In this document: positions 34,397-44,846 of the stretch, in pieces
Numbering within the stretch: the stretch's first letter is position 1
Layout of the letters: each line of letters begins with the position of its first letter
Assembly: GCA_037043455.1 (NCBI GenBank)
Contig: JAWPHD010000126.1
Location: 186,001-250,000, forward strand
DNA: 64,000 nt
Origin: Cyrtodaria siliqua
Lineage: Eukaryota; Mollusca; Bivalvia; Adapedonta; Hiatellidae
Reading direction: 5' to 3'
Position numbers and translations under genes: made by a program
Notes under the pieces: model-generated
The model's database searches: none
What the model was told of the DNA's origin: nothing
What the model saw: the letters and a program-made list of their open reading frames with translations, nothing else

Positions 34397-37300
34397 TTAG
34401 ACGTATTTTAACCAGCCTTCACAGTAGACCCCGGCTATTTGCTCATCGTCATCGTCGTACAAGTCATCGCCATGTACTTCAATGGCTTCTAGATCGTCCT
34501 GACGACGAAATGTATGTGAGTAAGTGGATTCTAGATCGTCATCGCCACTATTTGAACAACATTGCATTGCCTCCCGATGACGAAATGCCAGTGACTTAGT
34601 GGCATCTCCTCTAGACATAGCCACATGGGAACCCATACGATGACAGGGGCCCCTACCTCGTAATTGCCTCCTACCCCGTGACCTACTATTCTGTGTTGAC
34701 GAAATACGATCAAATTTACTGAAATAATTAACTTGTTCATCTTCTAGGAAATGTCCAATGGACTTCCGATCATTCAAGTATTCTTCAATTTCAGAATCTA
34801 TGCTAAAGTTCAGGGTTCTTCTAACCAAGCATGTCTTCATCTTATTTAGCAGCTGTTTCCCTTCATATTCGATTTTCTGCCCTGTTTTGACGCACACAAA
34901 TATTTTAGATTCGTTATCGCCAGTAGATGTTAAAAGTCTATCTATACTCTTCTCCGTGGATATCAACATTTCTTCAAGACGTTTGATGTCAGCATTTATC
35001 TTATCTTGGATCGCCTGATGTTTAACCTGTAATTCATTTGTAGCAATAGTCTCCAGTTCATCTAGGCGCTTCATCACGTTCTTCCTAAAATCATTTATCT
35101 GAGCCAGGACGTCATTTTTCTCCTTCTCACGCGTCTTGAGCTCACGTTGCATTGTTTCTTTTGTATCGCCCAGCTCACCTTGTAGTTTTAGCATGGAGGT
35201 TATTGCGCCTTTATACTCTTTGCTCTTCTTGATTCCTTGAGCTGCAGTTGGTAAATACGCCATGCCTTTGCAAGACCTGTTGAAGTATAAGTTTGTTTGT
35301 TTTTTCTACAGTGCAGTCAATTACATTAATTAAATTAAAGTACTTTTCAAAAATCAGGATTTGCGAAAGAAAAAAGAGAGTGAAATATAACAAATCAATG
35401 AGGAAACAGGGAACATTATAAACATATCAAGGAGTACCTAAATCGGATCCATGTGACATGCCATGCCGATTACTTGAGAAAGATGACCAAAAGCATCCCA
35501 TCAGTTAGAAATACTAACACAGTTTAAAGGATATATATTACAAACCAATCGCTAAGAGAATCATGGACGCAACACATATTGTTATTCAAGATTACTGAAA
35601 TTGTATGGTGAAATATTAACTTGGAACGGGTTTAGTCTTAGTCATCCTGCGCCAAAACAACTCGTTTCAATTAATATTTCACCATACAAATTCAATAGCC
35701 TATATAACAAATTATTTAATTCAATAGCGCAGTATACACGAATTTAAATGGTATAAAGTGCATTTACTGTGCGACACAAACGTCAACTCGACAATGCTTA
35801 ACCCAACAGGTGTGTTAAAAAAACGTAACTATAAGTAAGTTTTACATTAAGAGATTAATATATACTGAAGCGAAAAAGAAACGCAACGCGGGAATTTCCG
35901 CTATATATATATATATATATTGTATATACTGCACACTACATTCCACATACTATGCCAAAGAAACACCAAGATGTTTTGTAAAAACAAAAGTTGCAGTTAG
36001 AGAAAGGACCACAAGTGTGATGTAGACGTTTTAATCCCAGAACACTTTGTAACAAGAAATTCATAAATGTTGGAGTTCCTCTTTGAAAAATTGAGCCATG
36101 TTAGTACTGTATTTAAAGGGACACACGGCCATCTTTATTTTTTAAAAACTCACAGCGTCCTGCTAGTTTTTCCGCATAACTTGCGTTTGTTCAATTACTA
36201 TTCTTATAATTAATTAAGCAATTTATTTTTGCATATTATTAATTTTTGATATTAGTGCACCAATAAAATATTAAACCTTATAGTATAATAAGACGAAATA
36301 GAGAATATTTAAAATTTCATTTATTTAAATGCTACCAGGGTAAAAGTAAAATGATACTGGATATATACATTGAGACACCCATTTCAAACACTTCAAGATT
36401 GCCGTGTGTCCCTTTAACGCAAATTTTGCATCTTAAGTTTGCTCACATGCTTGAGCCAAACGCGTACCCTGTCAATAATGAAACTTTGAAGGAATACTAT
36501 TTGCTGTGTTATGTGTTGTTTTAGTCTCTTTTTTCCGAAAGGAAAGGTCTTACGTAGCCATGTTCCATTCGATTAACAGCAGCATGCTATATATACAATA
36601 TATAGCGGAAACTCCCGAGTTGCGTGTCTTTTCGCTTCAGTATATTTTGTATTCTCTAGAATCTAGAAAGACTTATGGAAACATGTTCTCAGAAAAAATA
36701 TAATTAATGGATTGGAAAATGTTTCAATGCCAAATAAAGAAGCAAACACGGTTGTGCTTATGCCAGATCGCCTCCTGTCCCTTTAATAGAGAACAGTTTA
36801 CCTGAGTTGCCATAGTTTTATTTATTTTTGTAACGCACTCAGACATGGTGTAAGTTTAGGTATTTTTACACAAAGTGATACTAGCAAATAAATTTTATCT
36901 TAAAGGGACAGATGACAATCTTGATTTTTAAAAGCTCGCGGCGACCCGTTAGTTTTTTTTCTACATATATTTCATTTGCTCATAATATTAATTTTAAGAA
37001 TAGCATAAAGCATTTTTTTGTTGCATATCAGTAACAGTTCATTACATTTCACCAATAATATATTCAAACCTATGGTAGAATAATGAAGAAAAACTTGAAA
37101 ACTTACAATTGTATTTAAATACACGTGTATATGCACGCAGATTTAAAGTCAATATGATACTGGATTATAAATCGAGCCGCTAAGTGTAATGCTTGATAAA
37201 GACTTCAAGATTGTCACGTGTCCCTTTAAATAAATTGTTGACCTTTCCAGGACCAGTCTATATACAGTATATGAGTCCCTGGCCTTTCTATTGGTATCTC

Positions 37301-38256
37301 AAGCTCGAGACTTGAATGCAATCTCCACGCAGTTATCGTTCCTTGCACTCACATGTATCAAATGAGGAACGAGTGTACTCTGGGTAGAGACCGAAGCATT
37401 GTGGTGTAGTGGTTATAGTGTCTGCCTTGCATTCGGGAGGTCGTGGGTTCGAGTCCCCTGACCGCGTCATACCAAAGACTTTAAAAATGGAGTAGTCACT
37501 TGTAACTCTTGCCTGACGAGCAAATAATGGGTGGTGCTACGACTGATTGACCAGTGTCAGAATAATGTGAATGGGTGGGTGGGGGTATCATGTCTACTAC
37601 GGCGTGGTATTCCAGTGTGGCAGCACTATAAAGAAACCATTGAGTTCGCTGCTTCAAGTAGACATATCATCACATCACACAACAACACACAGATACAAGT
37701 CCAGACATTGTGCCTATAATCGTCGTGTAGGACGCCTGTCGTAGGTGGATGGACTATAATCCTTAGAAATACACACACACACACATACTCGTAGAAATTG
37801 ACTTGAATGATGTAACCAGTAGGTCGTCTAGTTTTATTGACTAAAGATTAATTTAAAAAAGATTTCAAGTTAAATAGAAGAATCCACACTTCTAAGTACG
37901 TACCTGTGGTCTAGAGATACGCATGTACTACAGCAGACAGCAGTATGTTCCTTACAATATGTATCTAATACGTTTCCATGGTGTATGGTACATCTCTCCG
38001 TGGGTATGGTCCTGGATGGTGGATCATGTGGTACTCCGGCCTTCATTTCAGCCTTGCCTAAAATCCGGTGAGTTTTCGTAACCGTCAATTTTTGGTGATA
38101 TCTTAGACAACTCGAACATAAATATTCACTGCATTCAACACAAAAACTAATTGCCTCTACGTTTCGTCCTTCATTGGAGCAAGGTAAACAAATAAATTCG
38201 CAAAGTTCCTCTGAACTCTTGCTAATTGATTGGCTGATACCTCCTCTGGTCGCCAT
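34397..38256 (-). CDS. TRIM-like protein with two B-boxes and coiled coil, two exons
   Basis: Exon 1 is 38256-37904, exon 2 is 35276-34397; donor CAG|GTACGT and acceptor TTCAACAG join in frame to ~410 residues. Residues ~20-65 form an atypical B-box 1 (FICLPCSNEG, CVECSEYLCSSCLRYH). Residues ~85-120 form B-box 2 (CTIHHGN, YCKEH, CCSTCVSLDHR) completed by the first codons of exon 2 (SCKG). Residues ~125-235 are a charged coiled coil. The tail has SRGRRQLRGRG and an acidic DDDDEQ run. No RING, NHL or B30.2 is present, so E3 activity is not shown; such bivalve proteins are usually B-box/coiled-coil adaptors. A further 3' exon cannot be excluded. Confidence 0.8.
35595..35695. repeat. Short inverted repeat in TRIM-like intron
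   Basis: GAAATTGTATGGTGAAATAT pairs with ATATTTCACCATACAAATTC across a ~50-bp loop. Confidence 0.6.
36117..36413. mobile_element. TTAA-flanked MITE, AGGGACACACGG termini
   Basis: AGGGACACACGGCCATCTT and AAGATTGCCGTGTGTCCCT are bordered by TTAA (36113-36116 and 36414-36417). Interior AT-rich and noncoding. In the intron of the TRIM-like gene. Confidence 0.85.
36904..37225. mobile_element. TTAA-flanked MITE, second copy
   Basis: AGGGACAGATGACAATCTTG and CAAGATTGTCACGTGTCCCT are bordered by TTAA (36900-36903 and 37226-37229). Same family as 36,117-36,413 and 23,615-23,997. Confidence 0.85.
37398..37740 (+). mobile_element. tRNA-derived SINE
   Basis: The tRNA-like head GCATTGTGGTGTAGTGG ... 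GGTCGTGGGTTCGAGTCCCC has good A and B boxes, then AATGGAGTAGTCACTTGTAA, TACTACGGCGTGGTATTCCA and TGGCAGCACTATAAA. The head does not give a full acceptor stem, so it is a SINE and not a tRNA gene. Confidence 0.65.
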
Positions 38257-38625
38257 GTTTTATATCCACTCCTTTTATAAGTCGAAAACTTGTTTACCCC
38301 GATCAGTTAAATAACTTCCCTGTCGTTAAGCCTAAAATCGATACGGTTTCGGTATCGTTTACGGAAAATCGACGAGACAGTTCAGCAGGCCCGTAGCCAG
38401 GCCAGAAATTTAACCGAGACAAATCCCATTTTTATGGAGGTCGGGTGGAATGCTCCCGGCCCGGCCCTCACCCACACAAAAAATAGTTTTGAGCGTGATA
38501 TTTTTTGTCAATGATTGATTATTTATAGATATCGAAGTTATGTGTAAAATATGAACAAAATCCTACCGAGGCCTCGGTGTGCCTCAGTCAGAGACGTAAT
38601 AAACCAAATCAGTGAGGCCTCTATA

Positions 38626-38700
38626 GTCCAATGGTTTAAGAGCACTGGGCCCACAAACGGAAGGTCGTGGGTTCAAACCCCGCCGGATGCTGGTCTCTCC
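38626..38700 (+). mobile_element. tRNA-like SINE head
   Basis: GCCTCTATAGTCCAATGGTT ... AAGGTCGTGGGTTCAAACCC: A and B boxes present but no clean cloverleaf. Confidence 0.5.
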
Positions 38701-39223
38701 ATATCATTGTTTCATTAATTCATTGCCTATCTTTCATCACCATTCGGCAAAAATCCACCTTCTTGCTTCAGTAGTTAGTACCTCAGTGCTGTCTTACATG
38801 TTAGGCCGACGTTCACTGAAAGAAGGAAAGCTGTAGACAGAAATTCGTTGGTTCTTCGTATGGCGCATCTAAAGTATTCAATGGACAGTAGCCTAGTAGT
38901 GGCATAGTAGCTTGACTGGAGTACCATGTAGTACTATGGAGAGTTTCACAATAATAGACAATAATAGATGACATATCGGCAATGTTCTAGAAACAGTGCA
39001 ATCCAAAGGGGGAAAAAAAAATCAGTTGAAATACGGGTGATCAGCGAGAGTCGTCGCAATCTCATTACAAGAAATCCGTGGATTCACATGTCTCGCCTAA
39101 CGGGGGCTGGACTTACAAATAGAAAGGTCAATGATGCTTAAATGAAACTAAAAACAATCGAGTTTGCCGTTTGCTGAGATGACATTTAAGTGCATTTGTT
39201 TAAAAACAAAATGCCATTCTATT

Positions 39224-39456
39224 AAAAACAAGAGGCCCAAGAGGGCCTGTGGATGCTCTACTGGCTAAAACGGCTTTTATATCAAGGGTTGTCGACATAA
39301 AATTTCCATCAATAGTTTTTTTAAAACATTGCAAAAACAACCAGGATAGGATGGCCTTAGATCGCTCACTTGGTAATCATGGGCAAGAAGTCTGCTGTGT
39401 CTAGTCTGGCATGGGCATTTTTTAATTTGTCCCACTTTCTTCTATAAATGAAATTT
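39224..39456 (+). mobile_element. Pearl-like element 5' end, flanking the Polinton
   Basis: AACAAGAGGCCCAAGAGGGC and GATGCTCTACTGGCT match the start of the element at 56,787-56,835. The right flank of the Polinton, from 56,421, is pearl core and ends at ~56,755 with the hairpin terminus. The Polinton therefore appears to have landed in a pearl-like element. Confidence 0.6.
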
Positions 39457-39678
39457 ATTAGTAGTATAGATAGTGGGGGTACCAGCACAGTTTTCCCCTC
39501 GCGGGGAACGAGAAAAACTAATGAAATATGCCAGTGGAGACTCAGGCGTAACTCTCATTTACACATCAAGATCTAAATGTAAGTCACGCCTAAGTCAACA
39601 CCAACATATTTCAATAGTTTTCTCAAGCACCCCGCGATGGAAAACCCCGCTGATACCCCCACTATCTATACTACTAAT
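39457..39678. repeat. 222-bp imperfect terminal palindrome
   Basis: The outer end ATTAGTAGTATAGATAGTGG is mirrored by CCACTATCTATACTACTAAT. The arms (39457-39567, 39568-39678) pair over ~105 bp with ~20 scattered mismatches, e.g. GACTCAGGCGTAACT against GACTTAGGCGTGACT. The right end has the same palindrome but stops 42 bp short, at 56420. Confidence 0.88.
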
Positions 39679-39906
39679 CAATCCGGTTTGCTATTTTAGG
39701 AGAGCGCAATTTTATTTTAGGAGAGCGCAATTTTATGTCTACTTCCGCCGAATCTACTTTCGGCGAAGTTTTTTAATAACATTTGCAGCTCGTTAAGCAA
39801 AGTCAGACGGAACCGGGCAGTAGTCTTCATCATCGCTCTGCATATCATTTTTTACCATGGAGTATTTTATTTTCCTACACTTTGCTATTTTGTATTTCAG
39901 TTCAAG
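39457..39906. repeat. Left terminal inverted repeat of the Polinton
   Basis: 39499-39906 matches the reverse complement of 56008-56420. The outer 39457-39498 has no counterpart at the right end. Inside are a doubled ATTTTAGGAGAGCGCAATTT motif (39,694-39,736) and a small hairpin pair TTCCGCCGAAT/CTTTCGGCGAAG. The inner ~105 bp copy the 3' end of the gene at 55,789-56,121. The integrase stop (39910) lies at its inner edge. Confidence 0.92.
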
Positions 39907-39909
39907 ATA

Positions 39910-40823
39910 TTATTCAATATTTTCAATATTCTTAAATGGAACCCAACTATTGAAATCCTCATTGTAACCCTTCCATTTAATCAATGCTTGTTTCTTTTTT
40001 GTAATCACGTCGTATTACTTTTTCAATCCTGAATATTTCTTGCTTTGCTTTTATCATTTCTAATTCATAAAAGCTTCCATCAATGTTTTCGTTGTTTAAA
40101 TCTTTTATTTTGTATGTCACAGGATTTGTGTTTGGATTTCATCAACAACAAATATTTCTTCAGTCCAAAATCGGGGTATAACCTTTCTCAAACGTTCTTT
40201 TATATTTGCTGATTCTAACATTATCCCCTATTTTAAACTTTGGCTTAATTTGATTACTTCTCATTTTTCCATACAAGTTGAAATATACCGTTCCTTTATT
40301 TTTCTCATCACTAGCCTCAATCGGCGTCATTTTAATACTCCGATGTTTTGTATTATTATACTTATCAACCATTTCTTGTAACACGTCTAAATATGTGTTT
40401 GTATTGTTTGCTGTAAAATATTTCCACATCCTCTCTTTTAATGTTCTGTTAAATCGTTCAATTACTACAGCTTTTCCGAAATTAAAAGTGTGATACATTT
40501 TGATATTATTATCATCAAGAAATTGCTTAAACGTCTTGTTGTAAAATGCCACACCTTGATCAACCCACAACAATTTACATTGTCTTCCTGTACTGATTAT
40601 CTGTTAGAACGCTTTTGTAATTTCTAAACCAGTTTTATTTGGAACGGGTACAGCCCAAGCAAATTTACTAAATAAATCAATAACAGTAAGCAAGTATTTA
40701 GTACCTTTATTATACTTTGAAAACGATTGCATGTCAACCAAGTCAGCAGACCATATTTTATCAATTTCATTAACAATCAAAGTTCATCTGCTAACTTGTC
40801 AGTCCATTTCAACGCCTTTTCTC
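39910..40823 (-). pseudogene. Polinton retrovirus-like integrase (rve), decayed
   Basis: Inserts the element into host DNA in intact relatives. Catalytic features remain: first Asp in WSADLVDMQSFSKYN, second in LLWVDQG, and Glu 33 residues on in VVIERFNRTLKERMW. A chromodomain-like C-terminus follows (QALIKW-type region, then SWVPFKNIENIE, ~39,915-40,000). Damage: loss of frame and probably of sequence near 40,780, TAA at 40604-40606, and a frame change near 40,160. The N-terminus lies in the -1 frame relative to the PLA2-like gene just upstream, joined at an A AAA AAC heptamer. In Polintons integrase is an early/mobility gene; here it is certainly dead. Confidence 0.9.
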
Positions 40824-41282
40824 GTTTTTTGGCTCTCCAAGTCCTAGTTTATATTTTGCACTAATAACTGGTTTTACTATCAAATTCTTAGCAATCTTTT
40901 CTCCAATAGTTTTAGACTTACTAGATTTCAAACCAGTAAGTATGTTTGTATCACACATTGATTTATTACTAGGATTTTCATCATAACAAATATCATGATC
41001 TTTGCAAACAGCATCTAACTTATTTACCGGCTCTCCACTATCAAGCGGATTACCGGGACCGCAATATTTATAACCAGGAAATGTTAGCCCTTTTTTGGGT
41101 AGCAAAGGGAGCAAAGCTTTATGAATATCAATCTTTCCACCTTCTGTGTTTTTAACAAACTTTGTTTTAGTAATACCACAAGATGCACAAGTTGCTCTTA
41201 ACATTTTTCTACCATTTTTTGCTAAAACATACTTAGGATCAACATTTTCAGTGACCATTTTTTCTTTTATACAATAACTCAT
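40809..41282 (-). CDS. Zinc-ribbon (DUF5679-like) plus phospholipase A2-like virion protein
   Basis: 157 residues, uninterrupted. Residues ~1-45 resemble the DUF5679 zinc ribbon (CASC pair, [11 protein letters not shown]), though the first pair has lost a cysteine. Residues ~65-115 carry a parvovirus VP1/adintovirus-type PLA2 domain: [20 protein letters not shown] is the calcium loop, and HDICYD holds the catalytic His-Asp. In parvoviruses this domain breaches the endosomal membrane; the same role here is inference. The start follows the TAATCTAA...TATATATG junction motif directly. The frame ends 12 nt after an A AAA AAC heptamer. Confidence 0.85.
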   Translation of the reverse strand: MSYCIKEKMVTENVDPKYVLAKNGRKMLRATCASCGITKTKFVKNTEGGKIDIHKALLPLLPKKGLTFPGYKYCGPGNPLDSGEPVNKLDAVCKDHDICYDENPSNKSMCDTNILTGLKSSKSKTIGEKIAKNLIVKPVISAKYKLGLGEPKNEKRR

Positions 41283-41298
41283 ATATAATATGATTAGA

Positions 41299-41763
41299 TT
41301 AAACTTCGTTTACAAAATATGATTTTATAATGTTTTCATTTTCTATTGGTTTGTATGGTTTTAATATTTTATAAAGAATACCGTACACACTATTTCCTTC
41401 TTGCAACTTTTTGACAGTTACAAACAGAAATATCCGCACAGGACACTTGTTTTATTTTGATAGTGAATGGTGTTGTATTTTATATTAGGTATGTAATTTA
41501 AAACTTCTTTTGGCGGGCTCAGGCCAAACGGATCGAAGTAATAATTATCATAGTAACAAGTCCAGTGTGTACCAGGTCCAATATAATCATCAAGATTAAT
41601 AATGCCGCATTCTTGTTTATTTTGTGTTGCTGGTAATTTGTTCTTGCTAAACACTGCCCTGAATTTCTGTATACCTAACCGCTTAACCCACTTTATTATG
41701 TCTAAGTTAGAGATAGGCTCGTTTTTGAAAATTAACTTTTTTTTATGAATGAGATACTTCTGT
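41299..41763 (-). pseudogene. Adenovirus-type cysteine maturation protease, frameshifted
   Basis: Processes capsid precursors in intact relatives. The triad is visible: His in GPGTHWTCYY, Asp in YYFDPFGLSPP, Cys in SVLCGYFCL, with ECGIINLDDYIG upstream as usual in the family. After CGYFCL the frame breaks (~41,418) and the C-terminus ([21 protein letters not shown]) is in another frame, ending at TAA 41299-41301. That stop codon is the first triplet of the next gene's promoter-like motif. The N-terminus (SNLDIIKWVKRLGIQKF) has no ATG of its own and runs on from the minor-capsid tail, probably after base loss in an A-run near 41,745. Confidence 0.88.
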
Positions 41764-41764
41764 A

Positions 41765-42437
41765 CGGTCTAATTTGCGAGTCTACTTGTAAACCTTTTCC
41801 ACGATCAACTCTCAGTCCTTTTCCTTTTCTGCCTACTTGCAAACCTTTTCCAGTTAAACCACTAATAAGAGAATCCGATCAATGGAATTCCTAATGATGC
41901 AAGCATTCCAAGAAATCCTCCATCTTGTAGTTGCTGCTTTGTCAGTTTATTAGGACAACAACCTTTAGACTTTATCATCTTGTTTCTTTGTGCAAGTGTT
42001 AATTCATTTGATCCAAGAAGTGCTTGTTTTTCTTGACTAGGAATAGTTACCATCCCATTTCCAAATAGTTTGCCAATTCCAGTACTTGCTAAGCCACTTA
42101 ATGCTCTTGTTGCTAGTGGTGCTAATACTTTTGGAACACATTTAGCAACTGTTGGTAAAATTGTTTTAGTTAGCAAACCAGCTAATGCGCCTAAAAAGCC
42201 TCCATTCTTGGACTGAGATCTCATTTGCGATTTTGATATATTTATGTCTAATGCCTGCCCGCCAGATTTAGCCTTGTTAATATTGTTAATCTGGGTAGCT
42301 GTAAGTAGCAAAGGAAAGTTTCCAGTTAGTTGGTTATATTTTAACCTGAGCGTTAATTCACTTTTGTTTTCACATGCTTTTGCCAGACTTCGTTTCTGGC
42401 CATCTGATAAATTTACTGAATAATTTACGTAAGTCAT
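41765..42437 (-). pseudogene. Polinton minor capsid/core protein (pVI/pX-like), tail frameshifted
   Basis: 191 open codons. The N-terminal domain (MTYVNYSVNLSDGQKRSLAK, LRLKYNQLTGN) is conserved among metazoan Polintons. A Gly/Ala/Leu-rich amphipathic stretch follows at ~80-130 (GGFLGALAGLLTKTILPTVA), like membrane-active adenovirus pVI. The frame stops at GFSY; the basic tail with GKGLQV / GKGLRV repeats, resembling adenovirus core peptides, lies in another frame downstream (to ~41,765). The start follows the shared junction motif, 17 bp after the MCP stop. The virion role is inferred from family position. Confidence 0.75.
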
Positions 42438-42454
42438 ATATATTATAAGTTAGA

Positions 42455-43695
42455 TTAAACTATTACCAATTCATTTCCGACAGTATCAATAACTACATCT
42501 ACGTCATAGAGAACCAAAGCATAAGCTTTATAAGGAGCCCCCGGAGGTATATTTAGCTTATATCTCAAACTTAGTTGTTTTGGAATACTGACTTCATTTT
42601 CCTTGTAACTCAAATCAAAATGTATCATTCCGAAAAAAAGTTTAAAATTACCCACACTGAGTAAAGTTCCAGTGTTTTTATCATTTTGCTTGTAAGAATA
42701 ATTAATAACATCTTTGAATATTCTTATAATATTAGCATAACTGTATTCGGTTTCTGGATAATAAACTCCATTTCCCACTTCCAATCTAGCTGATTGTAAA
42801 TAGCAATTAGTATAAGCAGCATTTACCTTAAACGTATCCAGAAGATGAGGATTTTGTGTTTGAGAAGAACTCTTGACCTTTGCAAATACACAAACACATG
42901 TTTGGGATTTTTAACACCAGCCGTTATTCTAAATACAGATTCAGTTAGGTGAGAACTTCCGCTTTCTTGTATCATTTCACGAAGATAAATCCATCTTGTT
43001 GATGTCATATGATTTGTCATTACATAACTTAAACCACCTGAGTTAAATATCATTCTGGGTATCCACAAAACTAATTTATTAATAACAACGCGACCATCAT
43101 CACCACCAGCTTTGAAAATTAGCACATTATCATCTGTCAGTTGCAAGCTGATTTGAATTTGACTAGGAGGAAGCATGTTTGTTTCCAAACCTCCAAAGAA
43201 GGAATATTTGTTTCATGGGATTATAGAGTCAACTATTTGATTAGTTATGATTAAAGCATGACGAATCGCAAATCCTGAATTATAACCAACTTGATCGCCA
43301 CAGCCGTGGTATCTAAATAAAAGTATTCGTTTGTTTCGGTTGTCTTTACATAATTGTCAGAAATTTCAAGCAAGCTTTTGACATTAACAAATCTGTGAAG
43401 ATTATTTCCATCGTAAACTATTTTTCCATTTTGCTTTACTTGCATTTAATCAATCAGTGAAGCTGCATCGTTAATCAGAGCAATTTCATCGCCGACTGCG
43501 AAATTGGCTCCATCAGCAAGTTTGTTTACTTGAAAACTGATTTCAAAATATGCATTATATCAATCAAAGTAAGAACTTCTATCATTTAGTGTAAACTGAT
43601 AACTGTCTGGTATTATTTCCTGGTCGTGTTATGGGGGTATCTAACTGAACAGGTACATGTTCATATCTAGTATTATATTGATTACTTCGAAACAT
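42455..43695 (-). pseudogene. Hexon-like double jelly-roll major capsid protein, broken
   Basis: Forms the icosahedral shell in intact relatives. Recognisable segments in order: MFRSNQYNTRYEHVPVQLDT (start), YNAYFEISFQVNKLADG, QVKQNGKIVYDGNN, MLPPSQIQISLQLTDDN, WIPRMIFNSGGLSYV, LEVGNGVYYPETEYSYANI and VIDTVGNELVIV (end). Roughly 410-440 residues if whole, a usual size for compact double jelly-roll proteins. Breaks: frame change ~43,630, TGA 43560-43562, TAA 43446-43448, a lesion ~43,200-43,260 and one at ~42,820. The ATG at 43693-43695 follows the upstream gene's stop and the TAATCTAAT motif. Confidence 0.85.
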
Positions 43696-43716
43696 CTGTG
43701 TATACTAGTAATTAGA

Positions 43717-44053
43717 TTATTTTTTATTAATTAATCGATTATTTCTTGCATGAATTTCCCTTCCGGATAGTAATCTGTTAATGTTTGCATTTACATCTTC
43801 TTCAGTCCCAGCTACATCTTCTTTAGTTTTAGCTACAACTTCTTTTTTGTTATCAGCCTTTGTAAGCTCTTTTAAAATCATCTCACCTTTTGGTTTAGGT
43901 TTAATAACTGAAACTAATTTATCAGCAGCCATTTTTCCTACTTTATTCCCAAGTTTTTTAGAACCACTTTCTAACATTTGTTTTCAAGCAGTTTCTAATG
44001 CTTTCTTGCCTGCTGTTTTCACAGACTTTCACAAACTCTTTTTAAACGTGCCA
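43717..44053 (-). pseudogene. Small Lys/Ala-rich basic virion protein, broken
   Basis: Begins MARLKRVCES at 44053, changes frame, meets TGA at 43984-43986, then is open for 86 codons (GSKKLGNKVGKMAADKLVSV, a family-typical segment) to TAA 43717-43719. The basic composition and its place between penton and hexon genes suggest a DNA-binding core or minor virion protein; this is inference. Confidence 0.65.
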
Positions 44054-44064
44054 TATAACTTATG

Positions 44065-44826
44065 TCACATTAATTCCTTCAAAACAAAACGGAATGATGT
44101 GTGGACACCATTAAGATTAATAATCTTACCAGAGAAATCGGTTATGTAAATATTAATACTGTTAATGATCGTTTTGTTTACTTCACAGAACCTGACTCTT
44201 ATCGGTTCGTCTTTGAAAGGATATGATCTCGTAAGATCAGCTGTGCCTATTTCATAAATAACATCTCCATATGATCCATCAACAATAGAATTACTTATCA
44301 AATCACAGTGGATGTACAATGTATCGATAGAATTTGTTATGTTTGGTGTCACAGTTCCAAATTTAGTTTCTCTAATAACTGCATCTTCGTCAAATCCAAT
44401 CAAAGTGTGAAAGTTGGAGTCTCTCAAATCAAGTACGAACTTATTATGAATTGTAACTAAACATTTGAAGCTTGATAAATCAAACTCAATTCTTATCGGG
44501 ACGGTTGAGTCATCAGTTAAATCATTGTTTACAGTCAGTGTTTCTTTTATGTAATTATCGATATCAGCATAACTGTAATTTCCATTGGTAAAAATAATAC
44601 TTTTCCAATCTGTTCCATTGTGATACCTTATCACTTTGTTATTAAAATCTTCACTAATATTATACCACGAGTAAGTCATGGAATTAATCTTATAAAGTCC
44701 AATGCCATACTGTTTGTTCTTGCCTAATATTAATGGTCTGTCAAATACAGTTGTAAAATTACTCGGTGTATTTGAGCTATTAATTATTGACGCTTTTTCT
44801 GATGATAATACAAATTTTTGTTCCAT
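44065..44826 (-). CDS. Penton-like minor capsid protein (single jelly roll)
   Basis: 253 residues, uninterrupted. Hallmarks of the Polinton minor capsid protein: SNTPSNFTTVFDRPLIL, YGIGLYKINSMTYSWYNI, GNYSYADIDNYIKE, LRDSNFHTLIGFDED, PNITNSIDTLYIHCDLISNS, YPFKDEP. Caps the five-fold vertices in the modelled particle. The start follows TATATTATATGG, 20 bp after the fibre-like gene's stop. One of the best-preserved frames in the element. Confidence 0.9.
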   Translation of the reverse strand: MEQKFVLSSEKASIINSSNTPSNFTTVFDRPLILGKNKQYGIGLYKINSMTYSWYNISEDFNNKVIRYHNGTDWKSIIFTNGNYSYADIDNYIKETLTVNNDLTDDSTVPIRIEFDLSSFKCLVTIHNKFVLDLRDSNFHTLIGFDEDAVIRETKFGTVTPNITNSIDTLYIHCDLISNSIVDGSYGDVIYEIGTADLTRSYPFKDEPIRVRFCEVNKTIINSINIYITDFSGKIINLNGVHTSFRFVLKELM

Positions 44827-44846
44827 ATAATATAGGATGGATAAAA

